Shown here piece after piece: positions 35,064 to 46,796 of a stretch of DNA of 64,000 nt. The first letter of the stretch is position 1, and every line of letters begins with the position of its first letter. Location: positions 1 through 64,000 of the forward strand of contig SKCR01018431.1 of assembly GCA_019454045.1 (NCBI GenBank), given 5' to 3'. The translations under genes and the position numbers were made by a program. Source of the stretch: Zanthoxylum bungeanum (Eukaryota > Streptophyta > Magnoliopsida > Sapindales > Rutaceae). The notes under the pieces were generated by a model, which saw only the letters and a program-made list of their open reading frames with translations, made no database searches and had not been told where the DNA came from.

Positions 35064-36831
35064 TGTTGTGATAGTTGTAGGCATTGCATTTTTGCATATC
35101 GAACCCGATGAGGAGTCTCGTAAGGAGGCACTACCTTTAAGTCATGGAAGTTGCGGAAAACGGTCGTCGGAAAGGAGAAGTCAAGAATTGACATATTATT
35201 GGTTTTGATTCGCTAAGTTTGCTCGGAGTTCGCATGTTGAATCTTCGTTTCGAGGTACATCTTCGACCCTAAATTCCCGCAAATCACTCTAAGCCCACCT
35301 AAACACCTAAACCCACATCCAAAGCCCATGAAACCAAAATAGATCAAACACCAAGCCCACCACCCATGAGGCCGACGACCATGACACCAAAATTCACCCT
35401 CCTTGCACTATTCAAACATGATTTATCCTTCCACCAATTTACTTTACACCTTTGATCTCACCTTTTACCTTGACACCTAATTTCCAAGGCATTATTAGAT
35501 CAACCCCACATCATTTAGCCATCACACCACACGCCCATCACCACATTCCAATGTTTGATGATGATATGGCAGAATATGCCGCTAGAAAAATAGCTGGGTC
35601 TCAGGCAGAATTACAGAAACTTCGGGAAGTTTATATCGTATCGCAAGTGTACGGTGTCAAGTTTTAGTATAAATGAGTTTAAAGTGTCGAACCCAAAGGG
35701 ATTGCGTTAACTCGCACTAAATACTACAATTGATAATCCTAACTTTATTTAGACGATAATTAATAAAGATTTAATTAAATAAATAAATATAAAAACAATT
35801 TGATAGGAGGAACTAATACAATAGAGATTCTAGATCCTGATTTAACCTAGCTATCCCCATATATTTATCATGCCAATTAATCCATGTTCAGTTATGTTAT
35901 TTATAAGTCAAGATTCCTAAAATATCCACTCCATCTCTCGAGTGCCTAGTGAAAATATCATCAAATATAGACTTCGATATCTCTATAAAAATCTAGTAGT
36001 TAACAACTCATTACACTTTGTGATTCTATGTTAACGACTTCAAAGGAACTACAGATTCTCTCGAACTCTATAAAATCCTAGGTCATATTCTCTAGATCCA
36101 TTCAAAATCCTCTCTCTTGAGTGATAGATTTCAAACATATATCATCATATTTGTGGCCAGCAAACACAAAACATTAAACTCAAAAGAATATAAATAAATC
36201 AATAAAACTTCATAACAAAATTAGCAAACAATACAGGGTTCAAGCATCAGTTACATCATTCTCCAGAATTAAGGAGTCTAGTTCATGAGAATAGATAAAA
36301 ACAATAAGAACAAGGTCATGAATCTAATGGAAATCATTAGAGTTCTAAGAAAGAAATAAGATGATAAAACCCGAATTGAATCTCTTCCTCTTCGGATGTC
36401 ATCGTCTTTCTCTCCTCTTATTGCTCTTCAATCCTCCTCCTTGGATCTCTAAAAATATGTATTTTGGTGTTTTATGCTGTGTATTAGCCTCCCTTCTGAG
36501 TCATGGATGAACTAATATATTTGTAATGGAGCCTTGATGTCATTGGGTATCTTAAAACCCTAAAAATCACATGTCAGGTACGTATGTGGACGCAGCGCCA
36601 CGGCGTCTGGGCAATTGGTGCCGCAACAGCCTTCTGTCGGGAGTTTGTATGGGCGTGGTTCTGCCGAGGGTGCCTGGGCTTGGGCGCCACGGCGCCAATC
36701 TCTCGGTATTCATGTATGGTAACGTGCAGGTGCCGCGGCGCCAATAAGTTGGGCGCCGCGGCACCAATGATTATTTTTCACTGGTTCTTGCGTTCTATTT
36801 CCTGTTGTTCCCGTGCGCGTCTGATGCTTCC
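35064..36831 (-). mobile_element. 5' LTR of gypsy copy I, interrupted and truncated
   Basis: Biological end at 35064 (TGTTGTGATA on plus). After about 11 bp it is interrupted by an Ogre-derived chimera (35076-35627), then resumes at about 35628 and matches the 3' LTR until 36831. The biological start region is missing, replaced by Ogre LTR sequence. GC-rich near-palindromes lie at 36683-36696, 36729-36742 and 36752-36765. Confidence 0.8.
35076..35627 (+). mobile_element. Ogre-like chimera: LTR start joined to a gag fragment
   Basis: It begins TGTAGGCATTGC, the Ogre-like LTR start, and stays LTR-like for several hundred bases. From about 35550 to 35627 it reads as the gag segment FDDDMAEYAA...QAELQKLRE found in the other Ogre copies. 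The PBS and leader are absent between them. Flanks ATAGT (35071-35075) and GAAGT (35624-35628) are only a weak match. Confidence 0.7.
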
Positions 36832-38744
36832 ATTCAACCCACCATGGACACGCCCATAGGCCCATGAAAACCTCCCATGCACGCCCAAATAGATAAAATA
36901 GATAAAATCCCATGCATTCCATATGCTCAAATCCCTTCATCAGCACTTTCCAATTTAGTGAGATTTTGGGATCTCATCCAATTTAACAAGATTTGGGATA
37001 TTCTCATCACCAAATATGTGATATTGTATCCCAAAATAATATATTCCCCAAATCAATGTGATTTATTTCCCTATTTGGAGATCCTTTCAAAATATTATAA
37101 AATGGACACCAAATCATCACAAGTTGGGGGCTCTCTTTTTCTGACCTTGGACGTGAAACACACAAAGAAAAACCCTAGGCTTAGACGTGAAACACACAAA
37201 GAAAAACCATAGGCTTGGACGGTAATAACAACCCTAGGACTCTCTCATCTTCTTTCTTTAGACGGCAACTTGACACAAAACCAAAAAAACTTAGAACAAC
37301 CGAAACAACAAACCAAACCAACAATCACCGAAGAACAAACAACAACAAGACCGAAACATAAACCATCAAAAAAAGAGAAACAACCCACAAAAATCAGCAT
37401 CACTGAAAATAAAAAACTTAAGCCAACCCCCAAGACCGAAACCAACAAATAAAAAATCACCCAAAAACAACTAGAAATCCACCGAAAAAACAACCAAAAC
37501 AGAAGCCAAGCACCAAAATCATGAACCAAAACACCAAAACCATGAACCAAAATAGCATCAAAACCGTGAACCAAAACAGCCCAAAAAACAACCAAAAACA
37601 TCAGCAAAAACAACCAAAATAGCAGCAAAAAATAACCAAAATAGCAACCAAAAATAGCAGCAAAAAACAACCAGAAACAGCAAAACAGCAGCCAGAAACA
37701 GTGAAACAGCAGCCAAAAATAGTGAAACAGCAAACAGCGAACCAGCAGTCCGAAACAGCAAACAGCAAACCAGCTTTGATCCTTCCAGCGATAGCCTAAC
37801 GCACTTCCGAGAAAGCAAATTAAAAGGTAAGACCTGAGGGAACCCTTACCACATTTATTTTCATAGTTCTGGATGCTGCATGCCGGGCTGGACATGAAAT
37901 ACGTCCAGCCGGGTATGCGAAGTCCCATATCAAAGAAGGCCAAATTTCTGGTCATATTTTATTTCTTTTTCGATATTTTATTATTTATATTTTATTCACC
38001 TTTATCGTTATTTTATTATTTCGCATTTTTTTTGTTATTTATTTTTTTTTGTCTATTTATCGTTATTTTATTATTTTACCTTTTATTTTATTTGTTCACG
38101 TTGGTGATTATCCGTATATGCATGGTTACATTTTTTATGTCCGTTTACATTGCATTGATGATTATGCATGTTATTATCCCTTGTGGTATATCGGATGGAA
38201 ATCCAGACGTAAATTCCATAGCCGAATCTGAATGGACGGTAGTGCGGTCTGTACTTGGGATACAACTCCACGTACCACTCGAGAAATACTCATATATGCA
38301 TGATTAACCCCCATTTTGTTTACTATTTATTTATTGACGCTTTTCCCGCTTTTGATTGATTTTCGTTATTGAATCTCGTACTTCTTAATTTAATATGCTT
38401 TTGGAATCATGTTATGGTGATTATTATTTGCTTGGGTATGTTATTACATTTTTATTCACTTTTATGTATGAATTGCATTAAGACTTGGCTATACCATTGT
38501 GTGAACCCGTCCATTATACTGGCATAAGTAAGGGACCATTCTGAACCCAACGGTTTGAGGTCTTCCCTTGCGAGGGGTGAGTGCAGCCTTAAATCTTTTC
38601 CCAGTTCACACTGGGTGGCGACTACTTTATTCTCTTGTTTAGTCCCCCGAGGGCTACTCCGTACTCTCTACGGGCTGTGAGCCGAACAGTGTCGTGGTCG
38701 CTGAACATCATAGGCATAGCTGTAAACCCCGCTTCGCTCCTACA
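36832..38744 (+). mobile_element. 5' LTR of sense Ogre-like copy J, 5'-truncated
   Basis: Matches LTR C in opposite orientation. The TATA box is at 37096-37102, the A/C-rich low-complexity tract at about 37270-37760, and the end CTCCTACA at 38744. The first few hundred bases of the LTR are missing at the junction with the gypsy I LTR. Long apparent frames in the A/C-rich tract are compositional artefacts. Confidence 0.83.
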
Positions 38745-38746
38745 TA

Positions 38747-38764
38747 TGGCGACTCCACTGGGGA
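38747..38764 (+). other. Primer-binding site, tRNA-Arg type (copy J)
   Basis: TGGCGACTCCACTGGGGA, two bases after the LTR end, identical to the site of copy C. Confidence 0.9.
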
Positions 38765-39919
38765 TAGAGAATCGGCCCCGAAATAATGCCTTGTAGTCTC
38801 CGTGGCTTTGGCTTTAGTTACCCAAGTCTCATATATTTTGCATACCCTTCTTACCCCGATGGCGTCGTGTATCATGAAGTCATTTTCTCTCAAGACAGCG
38901 GATCGTTATGTGATGATAACCATCACTCATAGGCACGTACCCTAGGGTATAAAAAGGCGTGCTCACTTGGTCACTCGAACCCTTGAGTGGGGTGACCTAT
39001 TTGTGAGCAACTCTTCACCGATGAGAGCCTATATCCATACCCTTGTAAGCCCATATAAGAACCATAGTTATATGTCCTATAGAAACTACCCCTATGATTG
39101 TGTTTGGGACCATTATCATTTGGATCCATTTGGGCCTCTCGTCATAGAATACGAACTTATTGGGCCACTTAAACTGGGACTAGTTTGTATATATTAATGA
39201 TTGGGCCAAAAGTTTTCAAAATGACGATGGGCCACCTTGTGTTTGGGACCCCTATCATTTGAAGTTATTTAGCCACCTTATCGCAAAAGTGTAAACCTGT
39301 TGGGCCTTTTCAACTGGGACAAGTTTACACCTCACGATAATCTGATTGAACACTTTAAAATAATAACGGGCTAACTTGTATGAAAACCTTGATGGGCTTA
39401 GAAGGTCCAAACATGATCCGAATACGCCATAAGCATGAGTCTGATATCCGCACATGCTTTCATCCATGAAGGATACGCATTGTTATGGCATATTTTTATA
39501 CTTTTGGATACCTCCAAGTCCATCCCCGCCACAACCATGATTACCGAGGGCCCAATTCGTCGTTTCTAGACAATGGCACGATCCCCATAATAGGCTTAGT
39601 CAATCTTGTAAATGGGCGGTCTTTGTCTGTTAGTGATGGAAAGGGACTGAGGTGGCCAAAGTTCACTCATGTAGCGTAGGAGAGAACGATTTTGTGTACC
39701 CTACATTGGTGCATAAAATAAGCCATACCTAGGACAGAAATGGACTTACCACGAGTGTGGAAGGAATAAGGTCGGAAGGATATATGTCGTTTTGATAACC
39801 ACATGCATCTTTTGCATCACATGCATACACGCATCATGCTCACCCTAGACTTAAAGGCCATCATAGATATCTGTTGGGTTAGAGAAGAAGGGAGACTCGT
39901 CAAGAAGAGGTTAGCCAAC
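38765..39919 (+). mobile_element. Leader of Ogre-like copy J
   Basis: Matches 12106-13260 in opposite orientation, including the imperfect duplication with GGCCCA motifs (about 39100-39360). No conserved coding frame was seen. Confidence 0.7.
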
Positions 39920-40690
39920 ATGGATACGTTAGGAAGCGAGGGTTCCCGCATGGATCAATTGGAGACCAACATCACAAAAATTACAGAGCAACTACAAGCT
40001 TTGACCAACGCTATGGCCAATCTGACAGTACCCCGCACAGTGGGAATAGAAAACAATGAGAATAGAAGGCGTGAGGAACCCCCGAATAGAGTGAGCAAAG
40101 AAATCCTTGTTTTTGATGATGACATGGCTGAGTATGTCGCGGGAAGGATAGCTGGGCCTCAGGCAGGGTTACAGAAACTCAAAGAACAAGTAGAATCAGT
40201 TACCCGCAAGATGAAGGGAAAACATGAAGATCTATTAGACTATGATGCGATGAATTTTGAAGAACAGCTAAGATGCCTGACATTGCCAAGTTCAACGGAA
40301 ACGGAGATCCTAGGGTCCATCTCCGACAATATGTTTCAGTGATGAGTTCAGTGGGTTTTTGAAAGTGCCAGGTGCAGAAGATGTTTGGGATGTCACTGGA
40401 AGGGGCGCCTGTAGTATGGTATCATGGCCTGGAGAAAAAGGTAAGGGATGACTGGAGGGAATTAGCGGAGGCCTTTCTGAACCAATACGTCACGGACATG
40501 GAGATAGACTTGTCACTCTGTGACCTAGAAAACACCGAACAGAAGCTGGAAGAGACCTTTAAAGATTATGTGGATCGCTGGAGAAGCCAGCTCTTGAAGA
40601 TGCAGACATGACCCTCGAAGAAGGACCGGATTAAGATGATCATTAAGGGAATCGAGCCCTCCATTTATAACAACCTGAGAAAGATGACCA
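39920..40690 (+). pseudogene. Ogre-like gag, copy J, truncated
   Basis: Gag homologous to copy C. The likely start is ATGGATACG at 39920; an upstream in-frame ATG at 39803 is also possible. The frame is lost near 40270-40340 by a small deletion, a TGA follows near 40361, and a further TGA at about 40609 replaces an Arg codon. The gag core around YHGLEKKVRDDW and YVDRWRSQL is readable. At about 40690 gag joins directly to the middle of an LTR, so the zinc knuckle and all of pol are deleted. Confidence 0.85.
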
Positions 40691-42090
40691 TCCAAAACCG
40701 AGAAACAACCCACAAAAATCAGCATCACAAAAAAAAACTAAACCAACCCCCAAGACCGAAACCAACAAACAGAAAATCACCCAAAAACAACCAAAAAACC
40801 ACCGAAAAAACAACTAAAACAGAAGCCAATCACCAAAACTGTGAACCAAATTACCAAAACCGTGAACCAAAACAACATCAAAATCGTGAACCAAAATAGC
40901 CCAAAAAACAACCAAAAATAGCAGCAAAAAACAACCAAAACAATAGCTAAAAATAACCAAAACAGCAGCCAAAAACAAACAAAAATAGCAGCAAAAAACA
41001 ACCAGAAACGCAGCCAGAAATAATGAAACAGCAGCCAGAAACAGCAAAACATCAGCCAGAACCAGCAAACAGCGAACCATCAGTCTGAAACAGCAAACAA
41101 CGAACCAGCTTTGATCCTTCAGGTTACGGCCTAACGCACTTTCGAGAAAGCAACTTAAAAGGTAAGACCTGAGGGCACCCTTACCACATTTATTTTCATA
41201 GTTCCGGACGCTGGATGTATGGCTGGACGTGAAATACGTCCAGCTGGGTATGCGAAGTCCTACATCAAAGACGGCCAAATTTTTGGTCAGATTTTATTTT
41301 TTTTTGTGGTATTTTGTTATTTATATTTTGTTATTTATATTTTATTCACCTTTATCGTTATTTTATTATTTCGCATTTATTTTGTTATTTATTTTCTTGT
41401 CTATTTATCGTTATTTTATTATTTTGCCTTTTATTTTATTTGTTCACGTTGGTGATTATCCGCATATGCATGGTTATTTTTTTTTTGTATGTTTACATTG
41501 CATTGATGATTATGCATGTTATTATCCCTTGTGGTATATCTGATGGAAACCTAAACGTAAATTCCGTAGCTGAATCTGAATGGACGGTAGTGCGGTCTGT
41601 ACTTGGGATACAACTCCACGTACCACTCAGGAAATACTCATATATCCATGATTAACCCCTCATTTTGTTCACTATTTATTTATTTACGTTTTTCCCGCTT
41701 TTGATTGATTTTCGTTATTGCATCTCGTACTTCTTAATTTAATATACTTTTGGAATCATGTTATGGTGATTATTATTTGCTTGGGTATGTTATTACATTT
41801 TTATTCGCTTTTATGTATGAATTGCATTAAGACTTGGCTATACCATTGTGTGAACCCGTCCATTATACTGGCATAAGTAAGGGACCATTCCGAACCCAAT
41901 GGTTTGAGGTCTTCCCTTGCGAGGGGTGAGTGCGGCCTTAAATCTTTTCCCAATTCACAGTGGGTGGCGACTCTTTTATTCTCTGGTTTAGTCCCCCGCG
42001 GGTTACTCTGTACTCTCTACGGGCTGCAAGCCCAATAGTGTCGTGGTCGTCGAACATCATAGGCATAGCGGTAAACCCCGCTTCGCTCCA
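40691..42090 (+). mobile_element. 3' LTR fragment of Ogre-like copy J
   Basis: Matches 37375-38740 of the 5' LTR, starting inside the A/C-rich tract, and ends CTTCGCTCCA at 42090, a few bases short of the full LTR end. It is followed immediately by the next gypsy LTR. Confidence 0.83.
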
Positions 42091-42819
42091 ATAAGTGTCT
42101 TGTTTGTTTATTTACTTAAAGCATTTTTTAATGTCTTTTTCTATCAGTAATAAAATTACGAGTATGTTTAATTACAAAATGAGTAGCTAATTTCTTTTCT
42201 GTTGGGGTAATGATGAAGCTTTTATAATGAAAACGTAGATTAAACTCGCATCTATTATAATAAATAAATTGAAATCTTATGATTAAAACTTGATTTAGAT
42301 ATAGATTAATTATTGACAATTTTTTTACCGCCTTTATGGATGGTTTTATCTTGCTACCGCCTTTATGGCTAGTTTTATCTTTCTATCACATTTATGGCTT
42401 GTTTTATTTTTCTACCGACTTTATGGCTGGTTTTATGTTTTTGGCATACTTAGAACCTTGGTAGGACTAATTATTGACATAAATGACTACCGCCTTTATG
42501 GCTGGTTCTTTATATTGGCATAATTAATTCATGAGATAAATCAATTGGGTAAATGGTAATTTATATATTATAATTAAGCGAGATTTCTAAGTTCAAGGGT
42601 TAAAAGTGGATCCCCTAACTCCAGCAATTCATTTTATTATTGTATTTTAAATCTAAAAGTCAACAACTACTTCAACAAATCAAACTTTTCTTTTTCGCAC
42701 TGCTCATCAATCTAATTGCTAAATCTCTTCTCTGTGGATCGACCCCGGACTTATCGGGTTATTTTATTACTTCGACACTCTTATACTTGGGAGTGAAATA
42801 TCATTTTTTGAGCGTGTCA
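42091..42819 (+). mobile_element. 5' LTR of sense gypsy copy K (Athila/Tat type)
   Basis: It starts ATAAGTGTC at the junction, close to the TGATAAGTG start of this LTR class, and ends GAGCGTGTCA just before the PBS. Near the end is GGATCGACCCCGGACTTATC, common in plant gypsy LTR R-U5 regions. It contains a 29-bp minisatellite. Confidence 0.72.
42326..42512 (+). repeat. 29-bp minisatellite, core ACCGCCTTTATGGCTGGTTT
   Basis: Four adjacent imperfect copies start near 42326, 42353, 42382 and 42411, with a fifth near 42487. All carry the TTTATGGMTNGTT core. Confidence 0.8.
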
Positions 42820-42825
42820 ATTTTT

Positions 42826-42843
42826 TGGCGCCGTTGCCGGGGA
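42826..42843 (+). other. Primer-binding site, tRNA-Asp type (copy K)
   Basis: TGGCGCCGTTGCCGGGGA, six bases past the LTR end. This is the tRNA-Asp-type PBS known from Athila and Tat gypsy elements. Confidence 0.9.
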
Positions 42844-43004
42844 AGTATTATTTAGTAGATAGAATAGTCATTGTAATTAATTTCTTCTTTCTCTTCTTTT
42901 ATTTTCTTTGTTTTATTTTGTATCTTGTTTTTATTTAATTTCCGCATCTTCTTTTCTTTTCTTTTCTTGTTTTTGTAGATCCAAATTGTCCTGATTGATC
43001 CTAA

Positions 43005-43090
43005 ATGAACCCTGAACCCAGAAATCCCACATATAGACAGACATTGTTTCTAATTTTTCTTGGTTACAGGAAACAGAAAAATCAAGTTAA
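43005..43090 (+). pseudogene. Start of gypsy gag, copy K, cut by a copia LTR
   Basis: ATG at 43005 opens a frame starting MNPEPRNPTYRQ, in the expected place after PBS and leader. It is interrupted at 43091 by the left end of the antisense copia LTR. Only about 28 codons remain. Confidence 0.55.
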
Positions 43091-44712
43091 TGTTAGTGTT
43101 CCTAGAACATGCCAAGGATCTCTAAGAGTGATTCGTGTGTGAAAATTACCAAAGAAAGTTGTGGAAAAACTTACATTGGTTGGATGAGATTTCAAAACTT
43201 TCCATGGATGTAGGTGGAAGCTCCAAGCTTTCTTGAGTGTTTCCAACACTTGGGTGAGTTTCCCTATCACCTTGATTCACTAATTTAAGTGCTAGCTTGA
43301 ACAAAATTTGAAAGAAAATTTTCTCCTCCAAGGAGTGTAAGGTTCGGACAAGAGAGGTGAGGAAGAGAGAGTTTGTGTTTTTTGTTTCCAAAACTTACAA
43401 TTACAAAGTCAAACTCTAAAAAAAAATGTATATACTTTTCCAAAAAGAAATACAAAGTGTGTTGGACAAGTTTCCAACAAAAGCCATCAATCACTTCCAT
43501 CACCAAAAGTTGATTAATGATGTAAGTGAAGTGGGCCCCACTTTAAATTCAAAATTCAAGAGGGCTTGCTCAACACACTTCGGGCTCGGGTTGTTTAATC
43601 CGATTAAACGAATTTTCCGTCGCGACGTAATTAAATCCAATTCAATTAAATAATAATACCTCGCAAAATTATTACGAAAATCGCTTACGAATTAATTCCA
43701 AATTAATTCATTCGCTTGAATTAAAATCCAATTTTAATTTCGTGTTGAAATTCGATTTAAATTAATATATCCAATATATTATTTTAGCCCAATTAAATAG
43801 AAAAATCTAATTTAACTATTAAATTTATTTTACCGATTAATTCCAAATTAATCGCATTCTCTCTTCTTGTCGAATTAATCCCAGATGAATTCTTGACGCA
43901 ATTAATCCCAAATTAATTTTTCTCTCTGTTAATTAATCCTAGATTAATTCTTGCCGTAATTAATCCCATATTAATTTTCTCTCTTATAATTAATCCCAGA
44001 TTAATTCTCTGTTCTAGTCAAATCTCATCGGTGAATCTTTGGGAAGCGACCCAAGAGATCCCTTGATATATCGGCAGTAAATATGGTTATCGACTATCCA
44101 AATACGTGCGTACCAGGTACCACATTCTTACCGATTTACAAGACAAGGTTGGCTTCTAGAAAAGCATCGTGCGTACCCAATTCTACAGAAAAATATTCAA
44201 CAAAGAATATACAATCTTTATCAGGCGTAGTATACAGTGTATTGTGAATTACGATCCAGTATCGGATGTCACATGCTAGGCCTCGGGCTGGAATTGTGTA
44301 TGCCTCTTACGAAGCATATATCAGATCACTAGTAACTAGTCTCTGTAACCGGATAATCATGACCAAGTCATATTATCCTGATAACTTTAGCATTTAAGAG
44401 TACCAATTCTGTATCCCTGCGTGATCATCATCTCCATATGAATGAAGTGATACTTCCATCTTGACATCACACCCAATACACTACGATTCTCAGTATACCC
44501 AGAAGAGGCGTACACAGAACCTGTTAAAGCCCCGGACGACCAAAACCAAAGTATACTGATTGTCGCAAGTATTAGCGATGCAAGTCTCAGGTTAAGACCA
44601 AATACACCTACCCTGATTCGAATTCCTATAGCACATAGTCATACTACCAATGGGATTCCGATGGGTCTATCCAGAGTGAAGATGTTCCCGTACCATCGGT
44701 AAACAGAACCTC
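43091..44712 (-). mobile_element. 3' LTR of copia L, left portion
   Basis: Biological end ...ACACTAACA at 43091. It carries the palindrome ladder at about 43625-44010. It is nearly identical to 62100-63600. It is interrupted at 44712 by the sense element M and continues at 56725. Confidence 0.9.
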
Positions 44713-46781
44713 TGTTGGATAATTATGACCCATAGCGTCACTATTTGTACAGATCATGGTGTTGTTGTACAAATTAACTATGTGACAAAGGAGATTGCGC
44801 TCTTATCATTTGTGATTAGATCACCTTAGATGTATAAATGATGAGAGGTCCCTATGATTTGTTCCTGAACGGAGAATGATATGAGACAGTATCAGTCCAC
44901 GTAGGATAAATCATTAAATATCCCTAGTCAGAGTATTATCGAGATTGGACATCGATAAATACGTAAAAGACTAGTATTGCACTTGTGCGCGTTGTGAGGG
45001 CATAACGACATAGTTCTCATATATTTGGGTATTGGATACTCATGCAAGTGTAGTAGGAGGTTGTGTTTCACCAATGGTACGGGAAACAGCTTCGCTCTAG
45101 ATAGACCCCCTCCGAATCCCATTGGTAGTATGACTATATGTCTATGGGAGTCCGACATCAGGGTAGGTGTATTTGGTCTTAACCTGAGACTTGCACCGCT
45201 AATGCTTACGACAATCGATATACTTGAGTTGAGGTCGTTCAGGGGTGTAACAGGTCCTGCGTACGCCGATACTGGGTATATTGAGAATCGTAGAGTATTG
45301 GGTGTGATGTCAAGACGAAAGTATCACTCCAGTCAAAGTGGAGATGATGTCACTTAGGATACGGTATTAGTGCTCTTAAGTGCTGCGCGGCCATCGGGAT
45401 ATTATGACTAGGTCATAAATATCCGATTATAGAGACTAGTTGCCAGACATCCGACAAGTTCTTCGTACAGGGCAGACACAACTCCAGCCCCAGGCCTAGC
45501 ACGTGACCGTCCGATACTGGATCGAAATATGCAATACTACGGTATACTACGCTTGATATAGATCGCTTATTCCTGTAAGCATGTTTCCGAAGAATTGGGT
45601 AGGCATGGCGCTTTGCTAGAGGCCAACCTTGTCTTGTGAATCGGTGTAAACGTGGTACGAGGTACTTACATGTTCGGATTGTCCGACGACCCGATTTACT
45701 GCCAACATATCCGGGGATCTCATGGGTCGCTTCCCAATGATTCACCGATGACGTATGACTCGCACTCATAATTAATCTGGGATTAATTTGATGAGAGAGA
45801 AAATTAATCTGGGATTAATAACAGAGATATTTTATCTGGGATAAGATATCGTCTAAAGAGAGAAAATGATTAATTTGGAATTAATCGGGTAAATTAATAT
45901 ATTCGATATATTAAACGAAATTGGATTTCGACGCGGAATTGAAATTAGATTTTAATTCGGGCAAATGAATTAATTTAGAATTAATTCGTTAGCGACGTGA
46001 ATAGTGAATTCGCTAGGCGTAATCATTTAATTACGACGCAACGGAAAATTCGCTAATTAGGAATTAGCGAACCCGAGCCCGAGAGCGATTGCGAGCGCAT
46101 TCGCATTTCAAATTCGAGTGCGGCACGCAAGTCACATCAAGCGTCAAATTATTAGTCGCATCATGCGTCAAATCACATGTCACTTTGAGTGATGTGACTT
46201 GACAACATGTCACTTTAATAAAGTAATATGAATAGTTGATGTGTATTGGTGGAATAATGTTAGTTGGTGGAAGCATTTACCATTTGATTTTTAATAGATT
46301 ATTTGGTAAATCTTTAATATATTTTATGGTAAATATATAAAGCATTTTTGGAAAATGTTTTACCAACCTAACAAACACATTTCCATCTTATCTCTTTCTC
46401 TTTCATTCACGCCCAAGGGGCTGTGAAAATGCTCACTGGTTTGCTTCAAAACCGTGAGCAATGGGGAGCTTTTGAGTGTGATTTTGTGGCAAAATCAAGA
46501 AGAGCTAGCACTCCGAGAGACATGCGAAGGTGTTAGGGAAACTCACCCACGAGCCGGGAATCGTTCGATGGAGATTCGAAGCTCAAAATGGTGACTCAAA
46601 ACTGAAAACAGTGAGCAGTGGACTGCTGCAGTTTGGCGCCACTTTGGAGGAGAAAATCAAGTTTTGTTCTTCATCAAATCGTCTCAACCGATCGATGTGA
46701 GTATTCCGCAACTCCTTTGATATGTATTTCACACTTTATCATGCTTGTTTGATGATCTTGGGACCTAGAATAAAACCAACA
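44713..46781 (+). mobile_element. 5' LTR of copia M
   Basis: 2069 bp, from TGTTGGATAATT to AAACCAACA. The palindrome ladder is at about 45771-46070; here the last palindrome (TTCGCTAATT, AGG, complement) is perfect. A TATATAAAG near 46330 is a candidate TATA box downstream of the ladder. Confidence 0.92.
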
Positions 46782-46782
46782 A

Positions 46783-46796
46783 TGGCATCAAGAGCC
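46783..46796 (+). other. Degenerate iMet primer-binding site of copia M
   Basis: TGGCATCAAGAGCC follows the LTR end. It differs from the functional TGGTATCAGAGCC by a substitution and an extra A. Confidence 0.75.

Noticed and set aside
37245..37955. A 236-residue minus-strand open frame, rich in Phe, Leu and Trp
   Set aside because: It is the complement of the A/C-rich low-complexity LTR tract. The hydrophobic composition follows from the base composition, and the other LTR copies do not keep the frame.
46064..46276. A 70-residue minus-strand frame repeated at 56008-56220
   Set aside because: Both lie in the two LTRs of the same element, so the repetition is expected. No domain was recognised.
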